Of a stretch of DNA of 64,000 nucleotides, positions 28,119-37,713 are shown piece after piece. Both the position numbers and the translations under genes were made by a program. The notes beneath the pieces were generated by a model. That model worked only from the letters and a program-made list of their open reading frames with translations, had not been told where the DNA came from and did no database searches. Location: NCBI RefSeq assembly GCF_001612685.1, contig NZ_BDAY01000010.1, forward strand, positions 124,001 through 188,000, written 5' to 3'. The number at the start of each line of letters is the position of its first letter. Within the stretch, counting starts at the first letter, position 1. The stretch is from Nocardia altamirensis NBRC 108246. GTDB lineage: Bacteria > Actinomycetota > Actinomycetes > Mycobacteriales > Mycobacteriaceae.

Positions 28119-28490
28119 ATGGTGGACATGGATGTGGCAATGAAGGACATGATGTTGCTGGACGGCGCGCTCGGCGCTGCGGTCGTCGACTACGGCAGTG
28201 GTATGCCGCTCGGCGTGCTGGGCGGCTCGAAGAGCCTGGATCTCGAGATCGCGGCAGCGGGCAATACCGAACTGGTGCGCGCCAAGATGCGCACGATCGA
28301 GCAGCTCGGGCTCAACGAAGAGATCGAGGACGTCCTGATCACCCTAGGCAGCCAGTACCACCTGATTCGCCCGACGCACAGCCGAAGGATCAAGGGGTTG
28401 TTCCTCTATCTGGCGTTGGACCGCAGCCGAGGCAACCTAGCCCTCGCCCGACATCGCCTGAAGGAGATCGAGGAAGACCTCGAAGTCTGA
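28119..28490 (+). CDS. Roadblock/LC7-like domain protein
   Basis: A 123-residue protein consisting of one roadblock/LC7-like domain: MKDMMLLDGALGAAVVDYGS, LEIAAAGNTELVRAKMRTIE and VLITLGSQYHLIRPTHSRR, ending in a helix LALARHRLKEIEEDL. Such proteins dimerise and act as scaffolds or activators of small GTPases (MglB type). No GTPase or kinase gene is next to it, so the partner lies elsewhere or it works alone. GAGAGG lies 8 bases before the ATG. Flanked by an upstream repeat and a downstream terminator, it is a single-gene unit. Confidence 0.78.
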   Translation: MVDMDVAMKDMMLLDGALGAAVVDYGSGMPLGVLGGSKSLDLEIAAAGNTELVRAKMRTIEQLGLNEEIEDVLITLGSQYHLIRPTHSRRIKGLFLYLALDRSRGNLALARHRLKEIEEDLEV

Positions 28491-28571
28491 ACCGCGGCAA
28501 CCCTATTCGAAGTCCGCGCCGATAACTGTCAGGACGGCAGCCGAGATGGCGACGGACGTTCCGACGGACCA

Positions 28572-28602
28572 GGCAGCCGCTGGCTGATCACCAGCGGCTG
28601 CC
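28572..28602. terminator. Bidirectional terminator between roadblock gene and sulP
   Basis: A perfect 12-bp stem (GGCAGCCGCTGG and complement) with a 7-base loop, between two convergent stop codons. Confidence 0.8.
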
Positions 28603-28660
28603 CGGCCTCAGTCCCGGCACTGGCGAAGCCGCTGCACCGGAATCGGTTTCGTCCACACCG

Positions 28661-30409
28661 TCATTCCCGCGAACTTGTGACGTTCCTCGGCACGCATCCC
28701 CGGGCGTGCACGATGGCGTCGCGGGTATGGGTGAAGATCCGTTCGTCGCCGCCCGTCGGCATGGCGCCGATCGCGGCCAGACGACGGCGGTGGTCCGCGC
28801 GAAGGCCGGACATCAACACCGTGATGTGCCTGCGCTCGAGCTTTCCGATGACATCCGCAAGCACCAGCGCACCGGTGGTATCCAGCGCGGTGATGCGGGA
28901 CATCCGCAGTATCACCACGTGCACGTCCGATATCTCGGCGAGTTCCAGTAGGAACCGGTGCGCGGCTGCGAAGAACAACGGCCCTTCGATTCGGTAGGCA
29001 ACGATGTGGTCGTGCAGAAGTGCGTGCTCTTCTGTCAGATGTTCGGTGTCATCGACCGGGAGGTCGAGCGGAACTTGCTGCAGCCGAGCTTCTTTCGCCA
29101 CTGATCGCAGCGCGAGCAGTACCGCGACCCCGACTCCGACCGCGACCGCGGTCACCAGATCCATCACGACGGTTACGCCGAAGGTAACCATCATGATGGC
29201 TGCGTCGCCCTTCGATGCCCGCGCGATCGCTGCCAGCGAGGCCGTCTCGACCATGCGCACCGTGGTGGCCAGCAACACCCCTGCCAGCGCCGCCAGCGGA
29301 ATATCGGCGACCAGTGGCGCGGCCAGGTAGACGATGGCCGCCAGGACAAGCGCATGGGTGAGCGCCGCGAGCCGGGTACGAGCCCCCGAGCGTACGTTGA
29401 CCGCTGTGCGGGCGATCGCGCCGGTGGCGGGCACACCGCCGAACAGTGGGGCGGCGATATTCGCCAAACCCTGGCCGAGCAGTTCCCGATCGGGATTGTG
29501 CCGGGTGCCGACGGCCATTGCATCGGCCGCCGTTGCCGACAGCAGCGATTCCAGAGCAGCGAGAGCAGCCACTGCCAGCGCGGGCACTATCAACGCGCCC
29601 AACTGATCGAGATGCACGAATCCCACTGTGGGAATCGGCAATCCAGCGGGGATGGCACCGACCGGTACGAGATCGAGATGCACGAGCCGTGCAGTCACGG
29701 TCGCCGCGATCACTGCGATCAGCGCGAACGGCAACCTCGGCAGCAGCCGGCCGCCGACCAGGACGATCGCGGCAACCAGCAATGCCGTGAGGAGCGGCGC
29801 CGGGTTGGCCACCGAAAGGTACTGGCGCACAGCATCGAAGGCCGACTGCCACACCTTCTCCCCCGCAGCATGCGTGATACCGAGAGCTGCCGGAAACTGC
29901 TGCAGCGCAATGACAACCGCGATACCCGCGGTGAACCCCTCGATCACCGGCGCGGGCACATAGCGCACCGCTCGCCCGACCCCGGCGACGGCAAGCGCCA
30001 CCAGGATGAGTCCGGCCAGTAGCCCCACCGCAAGCACCGCGCTTGCGCCGTGCCGGTGCACGATCGGCACCAACACCACGGTCATCGCCCCCGTTGGCCC
30101 CGTGACTTGGAAGCGGGAGCCGCCGAATACCGCGGCGACGGCACCCGCGACGACAGCGGTGGCCAGCCCGCCCGCCGCGCCGAGCCCGGAGGAGATGCCG
30201 AAACCCAACGCAAGCGGCAACGCCACCAAGGCGACGATCAACCCCGACAACAGGTCCGCGCCAGGGGCACGGACCCCGGGCCGCCAGTCCGACCAGCTCG
30301 GCAGCAGCGCACGCGCGCTCAGTTGGCCACCGCGAGACGGGCTTTCAGCGCGGTGAGCTGTTCGCGCAGCGCGGTCGGCAAGCGGTTGCCGCCGATCGTG
30401 GCGTACCAC
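28661..30409 (-). CDS. SulP-family anion transporter with STAS domain
   Basis: About 560-580 residues: a SulP membrane domain ([57 protein letters not shown]) followed by a cytoplasmic STAS domain ([36 protein letters not shown]). SulP proteins carry sulfate, bicarbonate or C4-dicarboxylates. The start is unresolved: homology begins by residue ~45 of this frame, but the only ATG/GTG codons before it (30439, 30409) lie inside pckG, and the frame has CTG at 30322 and TTG at 30250. GTG 30409 is given here. It follows arsR and pckG on the same strand, suggesting HCO3- supply to PEP carboxykinase as a possible role. Confidence 0.85.
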   Translation of the reverse strand: MVRHDRRQPLADRAARTAHRAESPSRGGQLSARALLPSWSDWRPGVRAPGADLLSGLIVALVALPLALGFGISSGLGAAGGLATAVVAGAVAAVFGGSRFQVTGPTGAMTVVLVPIVHRHGASAVLAVGLLAGLILVALAVAGVGRAVRYVPAPVIEGFTAGIAVVIALQQFPAALGITHAAGEKVWQSAFDAVRQYLSVANPAPLLTALLVAAIVLVGGRLLPRLPFALIAVIAATVTARLVHLDLVPVGAIPAGLPIPTVGFVHLDQLGALIVPALAVAALAALESLLSATAADAMAVGTRHNPDRELLGQGLANIAAPLFGGVPATGAIARTAVNVRSGARTRLAALTHALVLAAIVYLAAPLVADIPLAALAGVLLATTVRMVETASLAAIARASKGDAAIMMVTFGVTVVMDLVTAVAVGVGVAVLLALRSVAKEARLQQVPLDLPVDDTEHLTEEHALLHDHIVAYRIEGPLFFAAAHRFLLELAEISDVHVVILRMSRITALDTTGALVLADVIGKLERRHITVLMSGLRADHRRRLAAIGAMPTGGDERIFTHTRDAIVHARGCVPRNVTSSRE

Positions 30410-32151
30410 TCGTCGATCGCGGCGGTCTCGGCTACCCATTCGGATATGTCCACGGCCAACGCGTCGGCAATCAGCTCACGATAGCCGTCGGACAAACCCG
30501 AGCAGTCCATGTCCTCGATACTCGGCACGTACCCGATCGGGGTCTCGACCGCAGCGGCGGCGCCGTCCAAGCGTGCCAGCGCCCACTTCAGTACGCGCAC
30601 GTTGTCACCGAAACCGGGCCACAGGAACTTGCCGTCTGCGCTGCGGCGGAACCAGTTGACCTGGAAGATCTTCGGGAGTTTTGCCGGATCTGCGGCGGCA
30701 CCGAGTTTCAACCAGTGCGCGAAATAGTCACCGACGTGGTACCCGAGGAACGGCAGCATCGCCATCGGGTCACGGCGCACCACACCGACTCGCCCGGCTG
30801 CGGCGGCTGTGGTCTCCGACGACAGGACCGACGCGGTGAACACTCCGTGTGCCCAGCCGAACGACTCCGCGACCAAAGGGATGGTGGTGGCGCGGCGGCC
30901 ACCGAAGAAGATCGCAGAGATCGGCACCCCGGTGGGATCGTTCCATTCGGGGGCGACCGACGGGCACTGCTCGATCGGCGTGCAGTACCGCGAGTTCGGG
31001 TGCGCGGCAGGACCTTCCGACTTCGGCGTCCAATCCTTGCCATGCCAGTCGATCAGATGATCCGGCTTGTCCTCGGTCAGCCCCTCCCACCACACGTCAC
31101 CGTCGTCGGTCAGCGCGGTGTTGGTGAAGATCGAATTGCCGAGGTTGATCGTGGCGATCGCATTCGGATTGGTCTCGGCGCTGGTGCCGGGCGCGACGCC
31201 GAAGAATCCGGCCTCCGGGTTCACCGCGTACAACCGGCCGTCCGCACCGAATCGCATCCAGGCGATGTCGTCACCGATCGTCTCGGCTTTCCAGCCAGGC
31301 AGCGCTGGTTCGAGCATGGCCAGATTGGTCTTGCCACAGGAGGAGGGGAACGCCGCCGCGATGTAGTGCGCCTTGCCTTGCGGGGAGGTCAATTTCAGGA
31401 TCAGCATGTGCTCGGCCAGCCACCCTTCGTCGCGACCGAGGACCGACGCGATCCGCAGTGCGAAGCACTTCTTGCCGAGCAGTGCATTGCCGCCGTAGCC
31501 GGAGCCGTAGCTCCAGATGGCCCGGGCCTGCGGGAAATGCGCGATGTATTTGGTTTTGTCACATGGCCACGCGACGTCTAGCTGCCCCTCGGCCAGCGGA
31601 GCGCCGACCGAGTGCAGACACTTCACGAATTCGGCTCCTGAGCCGAGCTTCTCCCACACCGGGGTGCCGGATCGGGTCATGATCTGCATCGACACCGCGA
31701 CATACTCCGAATCGGTAATCTGCACACCGTATTTCGGCTTCTCGGCAGTCAACGGCCCCATGCAGTAGGCGATCACGAACATGGTGCGACCGACCATCGC
31801 TCCGCGGTAGTGCTCGGTCATCACCGTGCGCATATCGACCGGATCCACCCAGTTGTTCGTCGGACCGGCATCGTCGCGATCCTCGGAGCAGACGAAGGTA
31901 CGCTCCTCCACCCGCGCCACATCGTCGGCATCCGACACGCACCAGAACGAGTTCGGCTTGCCTGCCAACCGCACGAACGCGCCCTTGCGCACCAGCTCGG
32001 TGGTCAATCGGTCCCACTCATCTCGGGATCCGTCGCAGAACACTATCCGATCCGGTGCCGTCAACTCGGCAACCTCGGCCACCCAAGACAGGATCCCTTC
32101 GTGATCCGTTGGTACCGAGGTCGGTTCGATGGCGATGGATTGGTCCGTCAC
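30319..32151 (-). CDS. pckG: Phosphoenolpyruvate carboxykinase (GTP)
   Basis: A 610-residue GTP-dependent PEPCK, interconverting oxaloacetate and PEP. The P-loop variant [13 protein letters not shown], the metal/GTP region [13 protein letters not shown] and the substrate loop [17 protein letters not shown] are visible. GTG 32151 is preferred, with AGGAGAA 6 bases upstream; an earlier ATG at 32229 overlaps the promoter. An operator-like 17-mer at 32174 is shared with the arsR gene upstream, so the ArsR protein probably controls it. The 3' end overlaps the plausible sulP start region. Confidence 0.96.
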   Translation of the reverse strand: MTDQSIAIEPTSVPTDHEGILSWVAEVAELTAPDRIVFCDGSRDEWDRLTTELVRKGAFVRLAGKPNSFWCVSDADDVARVEERTFVCSEDRDDAGPTNNWVDPVDMRTVMTEHYRGAMVGRTMFVIAYCMGPLTAEKPKYGVQITDSEYVAVSMQIMTRSGTPVWEKLGSGAEFVKCLHSVGAPLAEGQLDVAWPCDKTKYIAHFPQARAIWSYGSGYGGNALLGKKCFALRIASVLGRDEGWLAEHMLILKLTSPQGKAHYIAAAFPSSCGKTNLAMLEPALPGWKAETIGDDIAWMRFGADGRLYAVNPEAGFFGVAPGTSAETNPNAIATINLGNSIFTNTALTDDGDVWWEGLTEDKPDHLIDWHGKDWTPKSEGPAAHPNSRYCTPIEQCPSVAPEWNDPTGVPISAIFFGGRRATTIPLVAESFGWAHGVFTASVLSSETTAAAAGRVGVVRRDPMAMLPFLGYHVGDYFAHWLKLGAAADPAKLPKIFQVNWFRRSADGKFLWPGFGDNVRVLKWALARLDGAAAAVETPIGYVPSIEDMDCSGLSDGYRELIADALAVDISEWVAETAAIDEWYATIGGNRLPTALREQLTALKARLAVAN

Positions 32152-32173
32152 GTCGATTCTCCTTCTTAAACTA

Positions 32174-32190
32174 CTAGGTACATACTTTAG
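32174..32190. promoter_or_regulatory. Candidate ArsR operator before pckG
   Basis: On the minus strand reads CTAAAGTATGTACCTAG, matching the 17-mer before arsR at 14 of 17 positions. It lies 22 bp before the pckG start, in the promoter/leader. Confidence 0.6.
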
Positions 32191-32239
32191 AAAACCTGCA
32201 ACCAGTGGCCAGGCGGACACCCCCGACAATGCGCGGAAC

Positions 32240-32578
32240 TCAGGCAGGCTCCTCCAGAGCCTCGACCTGACCTGCTACGACACCGGTGAGAATAGCCCGA
32301 GCCGTGGCCAACAACTGGGCCACCTCCGGGGAGGTGAGCTCGTAGGTCACCGACAAGCCCTCACGACGTGCGCGCACCAGCCCGGCCCTGCGCAGGATCG
32401 CCAGCTGCTGCGACAAGTTCGCCGACTCCACCCCGATCTCGCCGAGCATCTCCGACACCGCATGCTCGCGCTCACTCAACAGCTCCAGGACACGGATCCG
32501 CACCGGATGGCCGAGCGTCTTGAAGAAGTCGGCCTTCATCTGGTACAGCGGCCTGCTCAGTCCTGGCACTTGCCACAC
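32240..32578 (-). CDS. ArsR-family regulator of the pckG/sulP unit
   Basis: About 112 residues of winged-helix ArsR fold: [40 protein letters not shown] (recognition helix) and [20 protein letters not shown] (wing). No cysteine is present, so it is not a thiol/metal sensor of the CxCxxC kind. Start options are GTG 32578, GTG 32569 (better spaced from GAAGG) and ATG 32539. It lies 89 bp upstream of pckG on the same strand. Related ArsR genes are often paired with SulP transporters in actinobacteria. Confidence 0.85.
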   Translation of the reverse strand: MWQVPGLSRPLYQMKADFFKTLGHPVRIRVLELLSEREHAVSEMLGEIGVESANLSQQLAILRRAGLVRARREGLSVTYELTSPEVAQLLATARAILTGVVAGQVEALEEPA

Positions 32579-32615
32579 CTTCCCTCACGACCGGATCGGT
32601 ACCGCGACCGAACCT

Positions 32616-32632
32616 CTAGTTGCATAGTTTAG
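32616..32632. promoter_or_regulatory. Candidate ArsR operator before arsR
   Basis: On the minus strand reads CTAAACTATGCAACTAG, 38 bp before the arsR start. It differs from the pckG site at three positions only, and suggests autoregulation plus control of pckG by one repressor. Confidence 0.6.
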
Positions 32633-32829
32633 CAAGCAGCACAAACAGACCGGCCAGGCGTCCCACTCGGTTGCGGCATCGCCGAACCTGTTCTATCGGC
32701 TTCCGGAACGAGCAGCGTCAAATCGGCGTCGTAACGGCGATACAGTAGCCGCCCGCGACCGGTCTCTGCATCCGTGAAGAACACAAACGGCAGGGTCCGG
32801 CCAAGTTTGGGCCGCCACCGTCCGGACAT
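32629..32829 (-). pseudogene. HPF C-terminal-domain fragment or stand-alone microprotein
   Basis: A 66-codon frame containing RTLPFVFFTDAETGRGRLLY and RRYDADLTLLVPE, the dimerisation domain found at the C-terminus of long ribosome hibernation promoting factors. The ribosome-binding N-terminal domain and the duplicated C-terminal unit are missing. The same frame continues upstream without a start (EQPLRLEQRIAS) to a stop, while a good ribosome site and ATG at 32866 are in another frame. A frameshifted remnant is most likely; translation from ATG 32829 as a 66-residue protein cannot be excluded. Confidence 0.6.
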
Positions 32830-32917
32830 CGAGGCGATCCGCTGCTCGAGACGAAGTGGTTGCTCATGGATTTCTCTCTTTCAACGAGGGTGGTTTCATC
32901 CCGCTGTGATGCGGGCA

Positions 32918-34192
32918 TCAAGAGGACAACGAGTTGGTAAGTTCTGCGAGGTTGGCGATGATGAACTCGCGCAGTTGCGCGATCTGCGCTGGCCGGTGGT
33001 ACCTCGGGGAGAACGCCAGCTCGATGCTGCACCGCCCGGCGAAGGTGGACACGAAATAGCCGACCCAGGTCACCGGCTCCGAGGTGGCGAAGCCACGGAA
33101 GTCGACGATCTCGAATCCCGGCGGCACGGCGAGATCGGGCACCATCGCCCAGTTCGTGATGAAACTCCCTACGGCCGTGCGCGAATGGCCGTGCGCGGCC
33201 ACCGATGCCGCGGCCAACATGACCGCGAGCGCGGCTCCGCTGTCGATTCCGGCAACGATCTGGGCCTTCGTCTCCTTCGCCAGCACACCCAGATCGGCGC
33301 CGGGCCCGCAGGCGGTGATGGTGGGCGCGAAGGCCAGGGCGTTGGTGATCTCGTCGGGGCGTGCCGCGGGCTGCAGATGAGGACGCAGGTCGACGAGATG
33401 GAACATGATCATCGGCAGTTCGGTTGTCGCACCGGCTGATTCGGCAATCGTCGTGCGTTCGGCGCGAACGATCGCAGCACTGAGCAGGGCATGCAGCGTT
33501 GTACCTGACGCCCGGGCGTGATCGAGCAGTGCGCCGGTCTCGTTGTGTGACAAGGTGATCCGCTGCCCTGGCGCAGGACGGAACACCGCGTCCGCACCGG
33601 TGTCGGTGGCCGCGATGCTGTACACCGTGCCCGCCGCTGCCGTGTGCTCGGGCAGGGCCATCGCCCGCGCATGGTAGGCCTGTTCGAGGCTGTGCGGGTA
33701 GACCGGGACCGGCTCGGGCACCGCCGCGTTCCCGGCCAGCATCGCAGCGGTGCGCCAGAAGTGCTCGAGCAGCGCGAATCCCATCGTGGCGTCGTTGATC
33801 GCATGGCTCACCTGCAGTGCGACCGCGGTCGTTTCGCCCTCGGACACGATCGTGAGTTTCGCCAGGCTGCGCGCGGGATCGAGCGGGAAGACCCTGCGTG
33901 CGAGCCAGTCGGCGATCGGGGGTGCCACGATGTCGATGGTTGCCGCGCTGGAGCCGTCGCCGGGGACCCGCAGCTGGCACTGGCCGTTGTTGATCTCGAT
34001 CGTGCCGCGCAGCATCGGATACTTGCGGCACAGCAGATCGAACGCCGTGCACAGCAGCGCGGTGTCGACCCGGCCGGCACACATCGCAACGTAGCTGACG
34101 GTGAGCTTGCGCGGCACGAAGCCGTGATCGATCAGCCCCAGCGGAAATGTCGCGTCATCGTCTACCCGCGGTGAGACCGCAGACTCGATCAC
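32918..34192 (-). CDS. PapA-like condensation-domain acyltransferase
   Basis: A 424-residue stand-alone member of the condensation/acyltransferase superfamily, like PapA5 and other enzymes esterifying alcohols with acyl chains from thioester carriers. The catalytic motif HxxxD is His130-Ala-Ile-Asn-Asp134 (VSHAINDATMGFALLEHFWR). A C-terminal channel region (FRGFATSEPVTWVGYFVSTF) is also family-like. GTG 34192 overlaps the stop of the thioesterase gene by 4 bp, so the two are translated together. Longer starts upstream would overlap the thioesterase gene in full and are rejected. Confidence 0.82.
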   Translation of the reverse strand: MIESAVSPRVDDDATFPLGLIDHGFVPRKLTVSYVAMCAGRVDTALLCTAFDLLCRKYPMLRGTIEINNGQCQLRVPGDGSSAATIDIVAPPIADWLARRVFPLDPARSLAKLTIVSEGETTAVALQVSHAINDATMGFALLEHFWRTAAMLAGNAAVPEPVPVYPHSLEQAYHARAMALPEHTAAAGTVYSIAATDTGADAVFRPAPGQRITLSHNETGALLDHARASGTTLHALLSAAIVRAERTTIAESAGATTELPMIMFHLVDLRPHLQPAARPDEITNALAFAPTITACGPGADLGVLAKETKAQIVAGIDSGAALAVMLAAASVAAHGHSRTAVGSFITNWAMVPDLAVPPGFEIVDFRGFATSEPVTWVGYFVSTFAGRCSIELAFSPRYHRPAQIAQLREFIIANLAELTNSLSS

Positions 34193-34632
34193 GCGAGGCC
34201 CAACAGTTCTGGGTTGGTGGCGCGCGCCCGCAACTGCTGCCCCGGGTCGACGACCAGCCGCCGGGTCCGCATGTCGAGCAGTCCGCTGACGCTGTGCACC
34301 TCGGCGACCAGCGTGCCGTCCGGCTTGCGCAGCGTGTGCTCGACGCGATGGGTCTTGCCCGGTCCCCACACGAAGACACACGACACGTCGACCTCGTCCT
34401 CGGCGCGCAGTTCGGCATGGTGGCGCAGTGTGGTTTCGAGGTTGATCGGCCCGAAACCGTCGGCGAGCAGCCGCTGCGGCGAGACACCGGCCGCCTGCCC
34501 GCAGGCGAAGCGAGCATGCTCGGCGTACTGCAGATACACCGTGGAAGCGAGATGGTGATTGGTATCGAGTTCGTAACTGCGGACGGTGAATCGCATCGTG
34601 AACGGTGCGGCACTCACGCAAGCTTCGGACAC
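34189..34632 (-). CDS. Hotdog-fold acyl thioesterase (4HBT/YbgC or FAT-like)
   Basis: A 147-residue hotdog protein: FTVRSYELDTNHHLASTVYL contains the catalytic Asp of the 4HBT family (ELDTNHH), then YLQYAEHARFACGQAAGV and the strands DEVDVSCVFVWGPGKTHRVE. GTG 34632 is preceded by AGGAG at a 5-base spacing. Coupled by GTGA overlap to the acyltransferase, it may release or proofread the acyl chain used by that enzyme. The operon is divergent from an HTH regulator. Confidence 0.82.
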   Translation of the reverse strand: MSEACVSAAPFTMRFTVRSYELDTNHHLASTVYLQYAEHARFACGQAAGVSPQRLLADGFGPINLETTLRHHAELRAEDEVDVSCVFVWGPGKTHRVEHTLRKPDGTLVAEVHSVSGLLDMRTRRLVVDPGQQLRARATNPELLGLA

Positions 34633-34708
34633 TGGGGCTCCTGACACTGGACAACAGTGGTGACGGTTGGCCAGCCTGCCGCCGTGGCGAGACCGGTACC
34701 AAGACAGT

Positions 34709-34726
34709 GGTGACACTGGTGTCGCC
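34709..34726. promoter_or_regulatory. Candidate operator between thioesterase operon and HTH gene
   Basis: GGTGACAC-TG-GTGTCGCC is an inverted repeat with 7 of 8 matching arms. The 10-mer CAGTGGTGAC, which covers its left side (34705-34714), also occurs at 34655-34664, exactly 50 bp away. The divergent MmyB-type regulator is the obvious candidate to bind. Confidence 0.55.
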
Positions 34727-34767
34727 AGCACCTGGCACCGAGTCCGAGAGTGTTCGATGATGGGTGC

Positions 34768-35625
34768 GTGAGCACCGCCATCTCTCCTCGTCGTACCGAA
34801 CTCGCGTCGTTCCTGCGCAGCCGTCGTGACCGGATCAGCCCGATCGAGGTCGGTATGGCACCGGGATTGCGCCGCAAGACACCAGGATTGCGGCGCGAGG
34901 AGGTCGCCCAGCTGGCCGGGGTTTCGGTCACCTGGTACACCTGGCTCGAACAGGGGCGGCCAATCAACGTCAGCGCACAGATCCTCGACGCGATCGCGCG
35001 CACGCTACGCCTGGACTCCGCCGAACGCACCCACCTCTACCGGCTGGCCGAAGTGCCGATCCCCGAGGCGGCCGCCCGTGCCGACGCGATCACCCCCACG
35101 GTCGCCTCGATCCTCGACGCCATCACCGGCTTCCCCGCCGCAGCACTCAACAGCCGCTGGGATCTATTGGGCTGCAACGCCGCCGCTGCAGCGGTGTGGC
35201 CGCGGCTCACCGCGCCCGAGGGCTCTCGCAACGTCCTGTGGGAACTGTTCGTCACTCCGGAATGCTGCCGCTGCTTCGTCAACCGCGACATCGGTCTGCC
35301 GCACATGGTCGCCTCGTTCCGCGCGGATTTCGCCCAGCACCTCGACGATCCGGCCTGGATCGACCTGACCCGCGGACTCACCGCCGCAAGTCCGGAATTC
35401 ACCCGGCTGTGGGCCAACCACGACGTCGCCGCACCACCGACCCAGACCATGACCTATCGCCACGCTGCGGTCGGCGAGCTCTCGTTCTCGCTGACGAGGA
35501 TGGATCTCACCGCCACCCCCGAAACCTTCCTCACCGTGTGGACACCGGTCGACGAGGTCAGCCGCCACCGCATGGACTGGCTGCTCGCCCACCCGCACGC
35601 ACCGGCGCTCGACCACACCCACTGA
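34768..35625 (+). CDS. XRE-family regulator with MmyB-like ligand domain
   Basis: About 285 residues. The N-terminal helix-turn-helix is PGLRREEVAQLAGVSVTWYT with WLEQGRPINVSAQILDAIAR. The C-terminal MmyB-like domain (about 105-275) contains RWDLLGCNAAAAAVWP, CCRCFVNRDIG and FSLTRMDLTATPETFLTVWT; in this family it binds fatty-acid-like ligands. Starts GTG 34768 and GTG 34750 are both possible. Divergent from the thioesterase/acyltransferase operon across a palindromic region, it probably regulates that operon in response to a lipid. Confidence 0.88.
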   Translation: MSTAISPRRTELASFLRSRRDRISPIEVGMAPGLRRKTPGLRREEVAQLAGVSVTWYTWLEQGRPINVSAQILDAIARTLRLDSAERTHLYRLAEVPIPEAAARADAITPTVASILDAITGFPAAALNSRWDLLGCNAAAAAVWPRLTAPEGSRNVLWELFVTPECCRCFVNRDIGLPHMVASFRADFAQHLDDPAWIDLTRGLTAASPEFTRLWANHDVAAPPTQTMTYRHAAVGELSFSLTRMDLTATPETFLTVWTPVDEVSRHRMDWLLAHPHAPALDHTH

Positions 35626-35701
35626 ACCGACCGCCTCGATCACCTGCGGCTGTGGTCATAAGACCTCCGGCTCGCACCACCCCAGGCGCAGCTGTCACTG
35701 G

Positions 35702-36520
35702 TTAGGCCGCAACGTGGGTGCGTACTGCGTCGAGCTGGGTCCGGGTGCCGAGAACGATCAGGACGGTGTCAGTGTGCAGCTCGATTTCGTCGGTAGGGTT
35801 GGCGATGAACTGGCCACCAGGGATTCGCAGGGCTAGGAGCAGCGCGCCAGTAGTCCGGCGCAATTCGACATCTTTGAGTGAGCAGCCGATCAGTTGCGAC
35901 CCCGCCCCGATCGCGATTTCCTCCATCCGGTATTCGAGAGTGTCGTCGTGCATGACCACGTCGAGGAACTCGGCCACATTGGGCTGCAACGCGAATGCCG
36001 CCATCCGGCGGCCACCGATGAGCTGAGGGTTGACGGCCCGGTTCGCTCCGGCACGCAGCAGTTTGGACTTGGAGCCTTCGGTCCGCGCCCGCGCGATGAT
36101 CACCAGATCGCTACGCATTGCCCGGCTCGACAACGTCACGTAAACGTTGTCGGCATCGCTGTCCAACGCCGCGATCAAGGCTTGGGCGTGTTGAATACCC
36201 GCTGCCTCGAGCACGCTGTCGTCGGTGACATCGCCCAGAATGTACGGATACTCGATGTCCTGCAGCCGCTGCGGATCATGGTCGATGACCACGATCGTCT
36301 TGCCGAGGTTCGTCAGATACTTTGCGGTCGAACACCCGACTCTTCCCCAGCCACACACGATGATGTGCCCGCGCATCCGGTCGATCTGGCGATTCATTCG
36401 TCTCCGCTCCAGATGGTGGCGTAGATGTTCTTCGATGAGGGCCTCCAGCAGCACCCCGAACATGTAGAACACGGTGCCCGCGCCCACCAGGATGAGCACC
36501 ATTGTGAACACATACCCCGT
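35702..36520 (-). pseudogene. Headless voltage-gated potassium channel (RCK part only)
   Basis: Encodes the last membrane helix (VFTMVLILVGAGTVFYMFGV), the linker EHLRHHLERRRMNRQIDRM and a complete RCK module: Rossmann TrkA-N (HIIVCGWGRVGCSTAKYL, VVIDHDP) and TrkA-C (GSQLIGCSLKDVELRR). The first helix and the selectivity filter (TVGYG) are missing. Homology stops at about 36515, where the sequence abruptly becomes the antisense of an ABC permease gene that is truncated at the same point. It cannot form a pore; the RCK part might still be made from an internal start. Confidence 0.8.
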
Positions 36521-37713
36521 TGGTATTCCTGCCGGTCTATGCCGCGCTACGCGGAGCCGACTCCGCACCGGAGGAAGTCGCTCGCTCTCTCGGCGCCGGA
36601 CCATTGCGCGCCTTCTGTTCTGTCACCGTGTCACAGATCCGACTCCCGCTACTGGCGGGTGGGCTCCTGGTCGCGCTCTATGTCCTGCACGACTACGGCG
36701 GGGTCGCCATGATGCGCTACGAGACCTTCACCAAAGGCATCCAATACGCGTACAACGCCAGCTTCGATCGCACCGCCGCGAGCGTAATCAGCCTCGTCTT
36801 GGTCGTGCTCGCACTGTTGTTCGCCGCCGCCGAGTCGGTGGCGCGGGGTCGGGCCGCGACGCGAGTGGGTTTCGGCAGCCCCCGCCCCGCCACCCCGTTA
36901 CACCTCGGAACAACCCGGCCGCTAGCCGTGCTGGCATGTGTCGCCCTGATCCTGATGTCCGTGATCGTGCCCCTCGGTGGTCTGCTGCCCTGGCTGTCCG
37001 GGCGCATCACCGGACACCTCGACCTCGCTGAACTTCTTGCCGCTCTTGGCAACACCGCATCCTTCGCTGGCTGGGGCGCGTTGCTGACCATGCTGCTTGC
37101 CCTGCCTGTCGGCATTCTGTCCGCACGTTCCCGGAGCGCGTTCGCCCGCACGATAGAGCTCGCCGCGTACTCCGGATACGCACTGCCCGCCATTTCGGTG
37201 GGCCTGGCGCTGGTGTACTTCGGCATCAACGCGGCGACAGCCTGGTACGGCCGCGGGCAGATGGTTGTCCTCGCCTATATCGCGCTGTTCCTGCCCATCG
37301 CCATCGGTGCCGTCCGGGCCTCGGTCGCCACCTCACCGCGCTTGTTCGAGGAAGTGGCCCGATCGCTCGGCAGTACGTCGTTCGGTGCGCTGGCACGGGT
37401 GTCGGTGCCGCTGGCCGCACCCGGGATCCTCGCCGGCGGTGCGCTCGTATTCGTCAGCTGCGCAAAGGAATTGCCCGCCACGCTGATCCTACAACAACCC
37501 GGACAGAACACCCTGGCCCTCGAGTTGTGGAAACACGTCGAGGTCGTCAACTACACACAGGCAGCGTGGTACTCGCTGACGCTGATAGTCGTTTCGGTGG
37601 TGCCGACGATCGTGCTCCAGCGCGTAGCCGACGGTCGGACTCGAGGATCTGGGCTGTACCGCTCGCATATCGCGGCCGTTCGGACCGGAACGAAAACCGA
37701 GGTGCTTCGATGA
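36520..37713 (+). pseudogene. 5'-truncated ferric iron (FbpB-type) ABC permease
   Basis: Carries the end of the first binding-protein-dependent transport domain (LPVYAALRGADSAPEEVARS, the EAA loop) and the whole second one (TASFAGWGALLTMLLALPVG, SPRLFEEVARSLGSTSFGAL). A full FbpB has about 500 or more residues with two six-helix halves; here about the first 120-150 residues are missing. The only start at the boundary is TTG 36520 with no ribosome site. No FbpA binding protein gene is present. The downstream ATPase is intact and overlaps by 4 bp. It is a partial gene left by a deletion. Confidence 0.8.

Noticed and set aside
32718-34082. 454-codon minus-strand frame overlapping the acyltransferase
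   Set aside because: Arg/Gly/His-rich shadow in another frame of the acyltransferase gene; only its last ~49 codons have a ribosome site (ATG 32866) and they show no homology.
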